From: an uncultured Eubacteriales bacterium
GTDB lineage: Bacteria > Bacillota > Clostridia > Oscillospirales > Oscillospiraceae
Assembly: GCA_900549475.1 (NCBI GenBank)
Contig: UROF01000004.1
Span: 1 to 64,000 of the forward strand
Direction of reading: 5' to 3'
DNA length: 64,000 nt
Part shown: positions 34,103-42,647 of the stretch, piece after piece
Position numbering within the stretch: position 1 is the stretch's first letter
Layout: every line of letters begins with the position of its first letter
Notes under the pieces: model-generated
What the model was told of the DNA's origin: nothing
Seen by the model: only the letters and a program-made list of their open reading frames with translations
Databases searched by the model: none
Program-made: the position numbers and the translations under genes

Positions 34103-34778
34103 CGGCAGGGCCGCGCGCTTCCTCCAGACATGGCGGGAGGATTACATCTACCAGACCCTGATGAGTGCCGCTGTGTCCTTTGGCTGCACGGTTCTCTTTG
34201 CTCTGTACAACGGATATCTGGGACTTCGCTATGGGTCGATCTGGCATGGGAGTATCGGTATCTTTTACCTCCTGCTCATGGCTATCCGGGGCATTGTCCT
34301 TCTGACAGAGAGGAGAAATCAGGCACGGCCTGAGACGGAACAAAACCGCTGCCGTCGTCATACCTTTCTCATCAGCTCTGTACTGCTGCTGGTGCTGGAT
34401 CTGGCGCTGATCCTGCCCATTTCCATGATGGTAGTACTGGACAAGCCCGTATCCATGGGACTGATCCCGTCCATCGCCATGGCGACCTATACCACCTGGA
34501 AGATCACCATGGCCTCCATTCATATTGCCCGACAGCGGCGCAGATCCGGAGGCAACATTCTGGTGGCGGAGCTGCGAACGGTCAATTTCATCGACGCACT
34601 GGTGGCGATCCTGACGCTGCAAAATACTTTGATTATGGTGAATCGGACAACGACGGATGAAAATGCCATGCTCCCGGTATCCGCCGCTTCCAGTGCCGTA
34701 ATTTATGTGGTGATCGTGGCCATCACTCTGAGGATGCTGCAAAAGGGCTTGCAGCAGTCAAACCGACAGCAAACATAA
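34092..34778 (+). CDS. Multi-pass membrane protein
   Basis: A 228-residue protein with about six membrane helices, which overlaps the tetR 3' end by 11 bases. No catalytic or transporter motif is recognised. The conserved basic segment IHIARQRRRSGGNILVAELRT lies between helices 4 and 5. Function unknown. Confidence 0.7.
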   Translation: MRNNGRAARFLQTWREDYIYQTLMSAAVSFGCTVLFALYNGYLGLRYGSIWHGSIGIFYLLLMAIRGIVLLTERRNQARPETEQNRCRRHTFLISSVLLLVLDLALILPISMMVVLDKPVSMGLIPSIAMATYTTWKITMASIHIARQRRRSGGNILVAELRTVNFIDALVAILTLQNTLIMVNRTTTDENAMLPVSAASSAVIYVVIVAITLRMLQKGLQQSNRQQT

Positions 34779-34779
34779 A

Positions 34780-34830
34780 TCCTCTCATGCTGAGCAGCTC
34801 TCTTAGCTGAGCACGGCATGAGAGGATTTT
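34780..34830 (+). terminator. Terminator of the tetR operon
   Basis: TCCTCTCATGC pairs with GCATGAGAGGA around an internal GCTCAGCTAAGAGAGCTGCTCA-like stem, followed by TTTTGCTTTT. Confidence 0.85.
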
Positions 34831-34877
34831 GCTTTTATTGCACCCTCACCAGATACGAACCAGGGCCTGTTCCATTC

Positions 34878-34962
34878 TTATTTGGCCCAACAAACCACAG
34901 CGTCCCACAGGAAGCGGGCGCAGCCGGGAAGGCTCTTATCATAGCAGGCGGTAAACCGCTGC
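34878..34962 (-). pseudogene. Fossil of a TipAS-domain C-terminus
   Basis: The minus strand reads RFTACYDKSLPGCARFLWDAVVCWAK-stop in two blocks. This matches the last residues of the MerR-TipAS protein at 35619 (RFTAYYDKRLPG...DAVIHWVK) with stop in register. Upstream homology is lost. It is separated from the intact gene by one unrelated ORF. Confidence 0.8.
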
Positions 34963-35069
34963 TCTGATAGCGGCACTGTTCGGCATTTTTATGACGCTGA
35001 AAAAAGTATAAGATTAAGAAGGCCTGGCAAAAAGCCGAGGGCTTCTCTTGAGCCTCTCATTCGCCTTCG

Positions 35070-35444
35070 CTATTGTGCCGCCAGCCACCCTAACTCGATC
35101 AGGCTATTGACAACAGTTTGCGGGATATCGTCTGCACTGCCATTGCTAAGTTTCAAAATAACATATACTCCCGTCCGCCCCGGGTAAGATTGATCCATCC
35201 CATCGTGAATAACCAGGATCTTATCACCAGTCGCTAAACCGTCAAACAGATCCCAATTTGTCTGGTTGGACATCTGAACCGGTGAGTTCTCTAAAATGAT
35301 CATACCGGCTCCGTTAGACGCTTCCAGATAGCGGCCGATGGAACAGCTGTACCCTCTCCTTACAGCCGCAAAAAATCCAATGATAAACAGCGCAGCAATC
35401 AAAATAGCAGCGATGATGGGAATGAACCGTTTTTTCTTTGCCAC
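35070..35444 (-). CDS. Exported hypothetical protein (DUF3221-like)
   Basis: A 124-residue protein with an N-terminal signal anchor (FIPIIAAILIAALFIIGFFA) and a small beta-rich domain (GDKILVIHDG, GVYVILKL) resembling YobA/DUF3221. A GTG start at 35444 follows GGGGGG by six bases. The gene lies between the TipAS fossil and the intact MerR-TipAS gene. Confidence 0.6.
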   Translation of the reverse strand: MAKKKRFIPIIAAILIAALFIIGFFAAVRRGYSCSIGRYLEASNGAGMIILENSPVQMSNQTNWDLFDGLATGDKILVIHDGMDQSYPGRTGVYVILKLSNGSADDIPQTVVNSLIELGWLAAQ

Positions 35445-35578
35445 TTTTAGCCCCCCTTATATGGTTGTCTCTAATATCTCAGACGCAAAAAATCCCCAAA
35501 CATTCCAAAAACAGTTCAAAAAAAACTGATATTGCAGACATCTTTCTGTGTAGTAGTGTGAATAGGAGGACTTCACAG

Positions 35579-35611
35579 GAGCAGCCCCCGGCGAAAAGCC
35601 GGGGGCTGCTC
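35579..35611. terminator. Terminator hairpin
   Basis: GAGCAGCCCCCGGC pairs perfectly with its complement, with loop GAAAA, next to the MerR-TipAS stop codon. Confidence 0.8.
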
Positions 35612-35618
35612 TTCTGTC

Positions 35619-36377
35619 TCATTTTACCCAGTGGATGACAGCGTCCCGCAGGAAGCGGGCGCAGCCGGGAAGGCGTTTATCATAGTAGGCGGTAAACCGC
35701 TCATCCATCACATACAGCTCCGCGATCCCCCGGTGCTTGGCCGGGTCGTACCGGTTCCCGGTGATGGTGAGCCACCGGCGGTGGAGGGCGCAGATTTCCT
35801 TCCCCTCCTCGCTCTCCGGGGACAGCCCCGCCTGGACGGCTTTCTCCAGCCGCTCCTGGATCTCCTGGCCCAGGCCGGTCCACTCCTGATACTGCTCTCT
35901 AGTCAGATTCATTACCGCAGCGTTGGCCTCGTCCACCTCTTTGTCGCCGTACTTGGCACGGATCTCCGCGCCGTAAACTTCCTCGTTATGGGCCACAGCG
36001 CGCTGCTTGAATGCCTCAAATTTCTGCTCGTCGCTCATACATTCCTTCCTTTCTTCCGCTCCAATGGTGTCTTTCACCGAACGGATCAGCCTCTCCAGCC
36101 GTTCCCGCTCTGCCTCCAAAGCGGCAAGATGGCTTTGCAGGGCGGCCAGACGGTCAAAGGAGGGATCGTCCAGACATTCCTTGATCCGGGCCAGCTCCAC
36201 CCCGAGAGCCCGGTAATAGAGAATGTCCTGCAGCCGGTCTACCTCTGCCCTGCCGTAATAGCGGTAGCCGCTCTCCGCCACCCGGCTGGGCTTCAGCAGT
36301 CCGATCTGATCGTACCAGCGCAAGGTGCGGGTGGTCACCCCGGACAGGCGCGACAGTTCCTGAATGGAATATTCCAT
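35619..36377 (-). CDS. MerR-family regulator with TipAS drug-binding domain
   Basis: A 252-residue protein. The MerR wHTH (YSIQELSRLSGVTTRTLRWYDQIG, cut here) and a coiled coil up to about residue 110 precede a TipAS domain (RAVAHNEEVYGAEIRAKYG, HRRWLTITG, YDPAKHRGIAELYV). TipAS domains sequester thiopeptides or albicidin and switch the MerR part to activate efflux. ATG 36377 is six bases after GGAGGG. Its promoter has the 19-base spacer expected for MerR control. Confidence 0.93.
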   Translation of the reverse strand: MEYSIQELSRLSGVTTRTLRWYDQIGLLKPSRVAESGYRYYGRAEVDRLQDILYYRALGVELARIKECLDDPSFDRLAALQSHLAALEAERERLERLIRSVKDTIGAEERKECMSDEQKFEAFKQRAVAHNEEVYGAEIRAKYGDKEVDEANAAVMNLTREQYQEWTGLGQEIQERLEKAVQAGLSPESEEGKEICALHRRWLTITGNRYDPAKHRGIAELYVMDERFTAYYDKRLPGCARFLRDAVIHWVK

Positions 36378-36397
36378 AAACATCCCTCCCTGGGGAT

Positions 36398-36428
36398 ACT
36401 GTATCAGTTAACGGAGCGTCAGAGTCAA
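36398..36428 (-). promoter_or_regulatory. MerR-type promoter with 19-base spacer
   Basis: On the minus strand: TTGACT (36423-36428), 19 bases, TACAGT (36398-36403). Such over-long spacers are the hallmark of promoters untwisted by MerR proteins, here pointing to autoregulation. Confidence 0.7.
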
Positions 36429-36541
36429 GAGGAAATTTTAAATCCGCTTGCCAAAACCACTTCCGTCGGCAGCGGCAGGTAAATTTTATCACAGGTTCTC
36501 ATGGCCGGCAACCGATTCCCATGTTCGAAAGCCGGAACTTG

Positions 36542-36550
36542 TGATATAAT
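36542..36550 (+). promoter_or_regulatory. Extended -10 promoter for the response regulator
   Basis: TGATATAAT forms an extended -10 element. No good -35 is seen 17 bases upstream. Confidence 0.55.
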
Positions 36551-36606
36551 GAAAAACCATACTCCCTTGCACTATGAATGGAACCCAAAAACGATGAGGA
36601 CCGAAC

Positions 36607-37290
36607 ATGAAACAGATTTTTCTTTTGGAGGATGATGAGACTCTGGGGCGTGGAATCGCCATGGCCCTGACGGGGCCGGAGACATCCGTAATTTGCCATC
36701 CAAGCTTAGCCATGGCCCGGGAAGCGCTGGCGGAAGAGCGGTTTGACCTGCTGATCCTGGATGTGAATCTCCCCGACGGCAGCGGTCTGGACCTGCTGCG
36801 TCAGGTGCGGGCAGCGGGCGACTCCACTCCGGTGATCCTGCTCACCGCCAATGATCTGGAACTGGACGAGGTCACCGGGCTGGAAGCCGGAGCGGACGAC
36901 TACATCACCAAGCCCTTCTCTCTGGCAGTACTCCGGGCCAGGGTGAACACCCAGCTCCGACGGGGCACTTCCAAGGTCTCCCCTCCCCTATCTATGGGCC
37001 CCTTTGCCTTTGATTTTGAACAGATGGACTTTCGCCGGGACGGCAGGTTAGTGGAACTCTCCAAAACGGAGCAAAAGCTGCTGCGGGTGTTGGTGGAGAA
37101 TCGGGGGCATGCCGTACCCCGGGCCACACTGGTAGATCGTGTGTGGACAGACGGCGCGGAATTTGTAGAGGAAAACGCCCTGTCCGTTACAGTAAAGCGA
37201 CTGCGGAGCAAGCTGGAGGCTGATCCCTCCAGGCCGGAATATCTGAAAACAGTGTACGGCATCGGCTACACATGGGCGGTGAAGCCATGA
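36607..37290 (+). CDS. OmpR-family response regulator
   Basis: A 227-residue protein. The receiver domain has phospho-acceptor D52 (LILDVNLPDG), T80 and K102. The winged helix at 130-225 is complete (LSKTEQKLLRVLVEN, VTVKRLRSKLE, YGIGYTW). It overlaps the kinase start (ATGA). The pair resembles BceRS/VanRS-type systems that control an adjacent ABC exporter. The exporter next to it is broken (39071). Confidence 0.93.
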   Translation: MKQIFLLEDDETLGRGIAMALTGPETSVICHPSLAMAREALAEERFDLLILDVNLPDGSGLDLLRQVRAAGDSTPVILLTANDLELDEVTGLEAGADDYITKPFSLAVLRARVNTQLRRGTSKVSPPLSMGPFAFDFEQMDFRRDGRLVELSKTEQKLLRVLVENRGHAVPRATLVDRVWTDGAEFVEENALSVTVKRLRSKLEADPSRPEYLKTVYGIGYTWAVKP

Positions 37291-38186
37291 TCGGGTATCT
37301 TGTGATGGGCGCCGCCCTGTTGCTTGCACTGGCCGTGGTTGCCGTTGACCGCTGGCAGACTGCCCGCACCATCCGGCGTCTGGACGACATGCTCACTGCA
37401 GCCATGAACGGCAGCTTTTCCGAAGAGACCTTTGATGAGAGCCGCCTCTCCTCTCTGGAGAGCCGGCTGGGGCGGTACCTGGCAGCCAGCGCCCTGTCCG
37501 AGCGGAATGTTCGGCAGCAGAAGGACCAGATCAGCGCCCTGATCTCTGACATCTCCCACCAGACCAAGACCCCGGTTGCCAACCTCCAGCTTTATGCCCA
37601 GCTGCTCTCAGAGCAGCCGCTCACGCCCCAGGGGAAGGACTGTGCCGCAGCCATCTCCACCCAGGCGGAAAAGCTCCAGACGCTCATTGAAGCCCTGGTC
37701 AAAACCTCCCGGCTGGAGACAGGGATTCTGACCCTCCACCCCCAGCCCGGCGAGATTTCCCCGGTGGTGGAGCGCTCCTGTACCCAGTATGTCCCCAAAG
37801 CGGCGGAAAAGGGCATTGCCCTAACTGTTGGACTGACGGAAGGCTCCGCCGTCTTTGATTGCAAGTGGACGGAGGAAGCGGTGTGCAACCTGCTGGATAA
37901 CGCCGTCAAATACACCCCGTCCGGTGGGACTGTGACGATAGAGGTTAAAAATTATGAGCTGTTCTCCGCTATCCGGGTGACCGATACCGGCCCGGGCATT
38001 TCCGAGGCGGAGCAGGCTAAAATTTTCGGACGGTTTTACCGTGCCAGCGGTACTTGGCAGACGGAGGGTGTGGGCATCGGCCTCTATCTCACCCGGCAGA
38101 TCGCGGAAAAGCAGGGGGGCTATGTGAAGGTAGAAAGTATGCCCGGGATGGGGAGCACATTTTCACTCTATATTCCCCGGGAATGA
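37287..38186 (+). CDS. Sensor histidine kinase
   Basis: A 299-residue kinase with a single N-terminal membrane helix (residues 3-21), no sizable extracellular domain, HisKA with H91 (ISHQTKTPVANL), and an HATPase domain with N, G1 (DTGPGIS) and G2 boxes (GVGIGLYL). The lack of a sensor domain suggests it is activated through a partner membrane protein, as in BceS-type kinases. Confidence 0.92.
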   Translation: MIGYLVMGAALLLALAVVAVDRWQTARTIRRLDDMLTAAMNGSFSEETFDESRLSSLESRLGRYLAASALSERNVRQQKDQISALISDISHQTKTPVANLQLYAQLLSEQPLTPQGKDCAAAISTQAEKLQTLIEALVKTSRLETGILTLHPQPGEISPVVERSCTQYVPKAAEKGIALTVGLTEGSAVFDCKWTEEAVCNLLDNAVKYTPSGGTVTIEVKNYELFSAIRVTDTGPGISEAEQAKIFGRFYRASGTWQTEGVGIGLYLTRQIAEKQGGYVKVESMPGMGSTFSLYIPRE

Positions 38187-38216
38187 TCGGAAAGCAGTAC
38201 ACAGGAGGAACACGTT

Positions 38217-38948
38217 GTGAGAAACGAATATGATAACGAAGCTTTTTTTCAACAATACGCCCAGATGTCCCGCAGCCGGGAAGGCCTTTCCGCGGCGGGA
38301 GAGTGGCATCAGCTGAAACCCCTCTTCCCGCCGCTGGAGGGAAAGGCCGTACTGGATCTGGGCTGCGGCTATGGATGGCACTGCAAGTTTGCCGTAGAGC
38401 AGGGCGCCCGGCAGGTGCTGGGCATTGATCTAAGCCAGAAAATGATTGAGGAAGCCAAGCGGCGCAACAGTGGTGAAAACATTCTCTATCGGGTGTGCGG
38501 GATCGATGAATATGAATATCCGGAGAACACCTGGGACTGCGTAGTCTCCAACCTGGCACTGCACTACATCGAGGACCTGGCCTCCATTTTCGAAAAAGTC
38601 CATGGGACACTGAAGGAAAACGGAATTTTTCTATTCAACATCGAGCATCCTGTCTTTACCGCCGGTGTGGGACAGGATTGGGCCTACGGGAAAGATGGTA
38701 CGCCGCTGTACTGGCCCATCGATCAGTATTTCACACCCGGGGAGCGCATCACTCACTTTCTGGGCTGCGAGGTCCACAAGCAGCACCATACCCTCACCCA
38801 GATCCTGATGGGACTGCTGCATAGCGGCTTTGTCCTGGAAGCGGTGGAAGAGGCGGAGCCTTCTGCGGAAATGCTGGACATTCCCGGCATGCGGGACGAG
38901 CTGCGCCGGCCCATGATGCTGCTGGTGCGGGCCAGAGCGGTCCGTTGA
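38217..38948 (+). CDS. Class I SAM-dependent methyltransferase
   Basis: A 243-residue protein with SAM motif I VLDLGCGYGWHCKFA (about 45-59), acidic LGIDLS, and motif WDCVVSNLALHY. It is of the small-molecule methyltransferase type; substrate unknown. A GTG start at 38217 is eight bases after AGGAGG. It follows the two-component operon by 30 bases and may belong to it. Confidence 0.9.
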   Translation: MRNEYDNEAFFQQYAQMSRSREGLSAAGEWHQLKPLFPPLEGKAVLDLGCGYGWHCKFAVEQGARQVLGIDLSQKMIEEAKRRNSGENILYRVCGIDEYEYPENTWDCVVSNLALHYIEDLASIFEKVHGTLKENGIFLFNIEHPVFTAGVGQDWAYGKDGTPLYWPIDQYFTPGERITHFLGCEVHKQHHTLTQILMGLLHSGFVLEAVEEAEPSAEMLDIPGMRDELRRPMMLLVRARAVR

Positions 38949-39015
38949 CGCAGCCGGATCGGACTTCTTTCAAAACTGTCACATTCTCGAAAGTACCAGG
39001 ACAGATTTCCATGCT

Positions 39016-39053
39016 AAAGTCTGTATTGTCAAAAGACGGTACAGACTTTTTTT
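39016..39053 (+). terminator. Terminator after the methyltransferase gene
   Basis: AAAGTCTGTA pairs with TACAGACTTT, followed by TTTT. It lies just before the ABC fragment and might have attenuated that gene. Confidence 0.8.
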
Positions 39054-39070
39054 ATGGGAGGACAACGATT

Positions 39071-39182
39071 ATGACGATTTTACAGACCAAGGATCTGAAA
39101 AAATACTATGGCTCCGGAGACACCCAGGTAAAAGCCCTGGACAGCGTGGATCTGAGCATCCAGCAAGGAGAGTTTGTGGCCA
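39071..39182 (+). pseudogene. N-terminal fragment of a MacB/BceA-type ABC ATPase
   Basis: Thirty-eight codons (MTILQTKDLKKYYG ... LSIQQGEFVAI) match the start of an exporter ATPase and stop just before the Walker A motif. The reading frame then runs into unrelated sequence at about 39183. GGGAGG precedes the ATG, so the start region is intact. Confidence 0.85.
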
Positions 39183-39229
39183 TTGCCTTTCTTTTCAGAA
39201 AACCGTATAATGTCGACGAGAATATACGG
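39183..39229 (+). promoter_or_regulatory. Promoter and operator of the XRE gene
   Basis: TTGCCT, 17 bases, TATAAT (39206-39211). The inverted repeat CCGTATA (39203-39209) / TATACGG (39223-39229) covers the -10 box and start site, as expected for autorepression. The promoter begins at the break in the ABC gene. Confidence 0.7.
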
Positions 39230-39245
39230 GGGTGAGGTTCCGGTT

Positions 39246-39773
39246 ATGGCGAGAGTATCTACAAAAGACAATAAGAATATTTACCATAAGACGCGGGAAG
39301 CGCTGCATCTCACGCGGGAAGCAGCCAGCGAGCTGCTGGAGTCCATTGCGCCTGAGCGCATTGAGAAAATCGAAAACGAGCGATGCCTGCCTCATCCGGA
39401 TGAAGTCCTGATCATGGCAGAGAAATATAAGCAGCCCAGCCTTTGCAATTATTACTGTGCCAACCAGTGTCCTATTGGGCAGCAATATGTGCCGGAAGTA
39501 AAGATCAAGGATTTGTCCCAGATCATCCTGGAGATGCTGGCCTCCCTGAACTCCATGAACAAGCGCAAGGAGCGCTTGATTGAGATCACGGCGGACGGCG
39601 TGATCAGCGATGACGAGTTGACGGATTTTATTTTTATCCAAAAGGAACTGGAGCGCATTTCCATTACAGTTGAAACTCTGCAGCTCTGGGCAGAGCAGAT
39701 GCTGGCCACCGGTGCCATTGATGCTGAGCAATACCGCGTCTGTAAGGAACGGCTGGACGCAGGAAAGAATTAA
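39246..39773 (+). CDS. XRE-like helix-turn-helix regulator
   Basis: A 175-residue protein. An HTH-like region occupies residues 10-60 (TREALHLTREAASELLESIAPERIEKIENER, in two parts), with a CNYYCANQC motif at about 72-80 and a helical tail. The family is common in Clostridia and uncharacterised. GAGG is eight bases before the ATG. Its promoter palindrome suggests self-control. Confidence 0.8.
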   Translation: MARVSTKDNKNIYHKTREALHLTREAASELLESIAPERIEKIENERCLPHPDEVLIMAEKYKQPSLCNYYCANQCPIGQQYVPEVKIKDLSQIILEMLASLNSMNKRKERLIEITADGVISDDELTDFIFIQKELERISITVETLQLWAEQMLATGAIDAEQYRVCKERLDAGKN

Positions 39774-39915
39774 CCGGGAATATTTGCTGCAGCAGCAGAA
39801 ATAGACCGCTCTATTTTTCTGAATCTGTCATGGAGTCCTATCCGCCGGGATGGTAGAATATCCTCGTAAGCAGCAGAAAAAACACTCTGAAACAATTTAC
39901 AGCGAGGTGATACCA

Positions 39916-40029
39916 ATGGATGCAAAGGCCAGGATCCTGGCGATCCACCTGATGGAAACACTCCGGAAAGATCCCGTATATGCGCAGTCATTGGGGGTAG
40001 AAGTCGATTTGAAAAAACGGCTTGTATGA
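39916..40029 (+). CDS. Small conserved-looking protein (37 residues)
   Basis: The frame starts MDAKARILAIHLMETLRKDP, with GAGGTG eight bases before the ATG, and ends at TGA 40027-40029. The alternating pattern looks like an amphipathic helix, and the KxPxYAxxLGV ending resembles small proteins I associate with XRE genes. A terminator follows at 40055. It is too short for standard gene calls. Confidence 0.6.
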   Translation: MDAKARILAIHLMETLRKDPVYAQSLGVEVDLKKRLV

Positions 40030-40054
40030 TCAATATACTGATATCTCCATGCTG

Positions 40055-40084
40055 AGGGCCTCACAGAGTTGTGAAGCCCTTTTT
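40055..40084 (+). terminator. Terminator-like hairpin
   Basis: AGGGC-C-TCACA pairs with TGTGA-A-GCCCT (one mismatch), followed by TTTTT. Confidence 0.7.
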
Positions 40085-40118
40085 ACAACCTACAGAATCA
40101 GAAAAAGGAGCAAAAAGA

Positions 40119-40289
40119 ATGGAAGACGACACAGAAACACAGGAGTCTCAACCCCTCTGGATCAACTGGGCAGACCAAATCATATCCTTTCATGCGGAGG
40201 CCGGATACCAGCAGTTGGGGTTTTCCTCCAAGGAGGAAAAAATGGAGTATGTCTTTGAAAAGACTTCCCAAGGCTTTCGTATCCAATAA
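40119..40289 (+). CDS. Small hypothetical protein (56 residues)
   Basis: Acidic protein with a central LGFSSKEEKMEYVFEKTSQGFRI segment. AAGGAG is eight bases before ATG 40119. It lies 41 bases upstream of the ABC ATPase and is probably in the same transcript. No family recognised. Confidence 0.6.
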   Translation: MEDDTETQESQPLWINWADQIISFHAEAGYQQLGFSSKEEKMEYVFEKTSQGFRIQ

Positions 40290-40330
40290 CTTGCCTGTTT
40301 TCCAGACTATATGAGAATGAGGAGAAGAGA

Positions 40331-41038
40331 ATGAAATTTATTATCGAACACCTCGCTAAGCGCTACGAGCAGAAAGAGGTTTTAAAAGATATTGATTTTA
40401 CCTTCCAGGAAGGGAAAATTTACGGTCTGTTAGGCCGAAACGGCGCCGGCAAAACGACGCTGTTCAACTGTCTGAACCGGGACATCAAAGCGGATGGCGG
40501 CACCTTCTCTCTGGAAGAGAACGGCGTACGCCGGGAAGTCGCATCAGAGGACATCGGATATGTGCTCTCCACCCCCACCGTGCCTGAATTCCTGACCGGC
40601 CGGGAGTTCTTAAAGTTCTTCCTGGATATCAACAAATCTTCCATCCAGAACCCTAAATCTCTGGACGAATACTTTGCCATGATGAGCATTGCACCGGAAG
40701 ACAGGGATAAACTGCTAAAGGACTACTCCCACGGCATGAAAAACAAGATGCAGATGCTCATCAATATCATTGCCCAGCCTAAAATTCTGCTGCTGGATGA
40801 GCCGCTGACCTCTTTGGATGTGGTAGTGGCTGAGGAGATGAAGCAGCTGCTCCGTTCCCTGAAAGAGGGCAGGATCACCATCTTCTCCACCCACATCATG
40901 GATCTGGCCCTGGATCTCTGTGACGAGATCGTTCTGCTCAGCCACGGAGAATTGGAAGTGGTGGAAAAGTCCAACCTGGATAACCAGGAATTCAAGGAAA
41001 AAATCATTGCGGCACTGAAAGAGGAAGCCTATGTTTAA
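40331..41038 (+). CDS. ABC transporter ATP-binding protein
   Basis: A 235-residue ATPase of the ABC-2/exporter type: Walker A GRNGAGKTT (35-43), Walker B ILLLDEP, H-loop STHIMD. The signature is DYSHGMKNK instead of LSGGQ, as in some exporter ATPases of Firmicutes. It overlaps the permease gene by eight bases. Confidence 0.93.
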   Translation: MKFIIEHLAKRYEQKEVLKDIDFTFQEGKIYGLLGRNGAGKTTLFNCLNRDIKADGGTFSLEENGVRREVASEDIGYVLSTPTVPEFLTGREFLKFFLDINKSSIQNPKSLDEYFAMMSIAPEDRDKLLKDYSHGMKNKMQMLINIIAQPKILLLDEPLTSLDVVVAEEMKQLLRSLKEGRITIFSTHIMDLALDLCDEIVLLSHGELEVVEKSNLDNQEFKEKIIAALKEEAYV

Positions 41039-42602
41039 GACACTGTGCATCTCTTTTTCCCTGAAGAATACCTACCGGGTCAACGGTATTCTGTATTCCC
41101 TCAAGCAGATCCCGCTGCTGAAGCGTCTTCTGCCTGCCACCCTGTACCAGGTCAGAGGGTTCAAGATCTTTGCCAACGTCCTGTCGGTCCTCTGGGAAGT
41201 CGTGTCCATTTTCCTGTTTAAGCTCATCTACTTTATGACCATGGTCTGTGGTGTGGGAATCCTCTATCGAAATGCACCATCCCAGTTGGCCTTTCTGCAC
41301 ATCCTTCTGTTCCTGACCCTGATCGGCTCATATATGAATACCAGCCTTTTTGACCCTACCCGCGATAAGTATTACGCGATGATCCTTATGCGGATGAACG
41401 CCCGTTCCTACACGCTGGTCAATTATGGCTATGCATTGCTGAAGGTCTTGGTTGGGTTTCTCCCCTTCACCATTCTGTTCGGGCTGGATCGCGGGGTCCC
41501 CCTCTGGCTCTGCCTGCTGCTTCCCTTCTGCGTAGTGGGCGTAAAATTGTCGGTGGCTGCTTATTCCCTGCGGGATTATGAGAAAAACGGTTATGTGCGC
41601 AATGAAAACAACCTGCAGAAATTTGCCTGGTTGCTGACAGCTCTGCTGCTGGCCCTTGCCTATATCCCCCCCGCACTGGGATTTGTACTGCCTCTGGAGG
41701 TTTCTGCCGTCCTATGGCTGATATGGATCCCGGCAGGTCTCATCAGTCTTCGCCGGATCATAACATTCCGGTACTACCGGGAAATCAACCAAGAGCTGCT
41801 TTCCCAGATGCTCACCCAAATAGACACGGTCAAGGCGGCGACCAAAACCGCCAGTCAAAAGACGATCTCCACAGATACCTCCATCACCAGCCAGAAAAAA
41901 GGCTTCGAGTACCTCAACGAACTATTCATCAAACGGCATCGGAAAATTTTATGGAAATCCACCATCCGGATCGCCAATATCTGTGGGTTCCTCTGCTGCG
42001 GCATTTTACTGCTCATGGTACTGCTCCCGGAAACCAAAGCCGATATCAACGAGATGGTGATGACCTGGCTGCCCTACTTTGCATTCATCATGTATATGAT
42101 CAACCGGGGCACCGGCTTTACCAGAGCACTGTTCATGAACTGCGACCACAGCTTGCTGACCTACTCCTTTTACAAGCAGCCAGGATTTGTACTCAAACTG
42201 TTTCAGATCCGCCTGCGGGAGATCATGAAGGTCAACGCCCTGCCTGCGCTGGTCATTGGCGTGGGGCTCTCCCTGATCCTCTATGTCTCCGGCGGAACGG
42301 ACAATCTTCTCAACTATGTGGTCCTTCTGATCTCCATTCTGGCCATGAGCATGTTCTTTTCCATCCACTATTTGACGCTCTATTACCTGCTGCAGCCCTA
42401 CACGGCGGGAACAGAGATGAAAAGCGGGACCTACCGTCTCGTGATGATCCTGACCTATATGGCCTGTTATGCCATGATGAATCTCCGGCTGCCGATCCTG
42501 GTATTCGGCGCGGCGTGCATCGCCTTTTGTGTGCTGTACTCCATTGTTGCCTGCATCCTGGTCTACAAATTTGCACCGCAAACTTTCCGGCTGCGTACAT
42601 AA
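41031..42602 (+). CDS. ABC transporter permease
   Basis: A 523-residue membrane protein with about 12 hydrophobic segments, partner of the preceding ATPase. A long cytoplasmic loop with Thr/Ser-rich QIDTVKAATKTASQKT lies in the middle. No substrate can be deduced; bacteriocin or drug export is usual for this type. Confidence 0.85.
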   Translation: MFKTLCISFSLKNTYRVNGILYSLKQIPLLKRLLPATLYQVRGFKIFANVLSVLWEVVSIFLFKLIYFMTMVCGVGILYRNAPSQLAFLHILLFLTLIGSYMNTSLFDPTRDKYYAMILMRMNARSYTLVNYGYALLKVLVGFLPFTILFGLDRGVPLWLCLLLPFCVVGVKLSVAAYSLRDYEKNGYVRNENNLQKFAWLLTALLLALAYIPPALGFVLPLEVSAVLWLIWIPAGLISLRRIITFRYYREINQELLSQMLTQIDTVKAATKTASQKTISTDTSITSQKKGFEYLNELFIKRHRKILWKSTIRIANICGFLCCGILLLMVLLPETKADINEMVMTWLPYFAFIMYMINRGTGFTRALFMNCDHSLLTYSFYKQPGFVLKLFQIRLREIMKVNALPALVIGVGLSLILYVSGGTDNLLNYVVLLISILAMSMFFSIHYLTLYYLLQPYTAGTEMKSGTYRLVMILTYMACYAMMNLRLPILVFGAACIAFCVLYSIVACILVYKFAPQTFRLRT

Positions 42603-42613
42603 CGCCATACACT

Positions 42614-42641
42614 GAGCAGGTCCCATCTCCGGGACCTGCTC
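42614..42641 (+). terminator. Hairpin after the ABC operon
   Basis: GAGCAGGTCCC pairs perfectly with GGGACCTGCTC. There is little T run, so termination may be partial. Confidence 0.6.
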
Positions 42642-42647
42642 TTGCTA

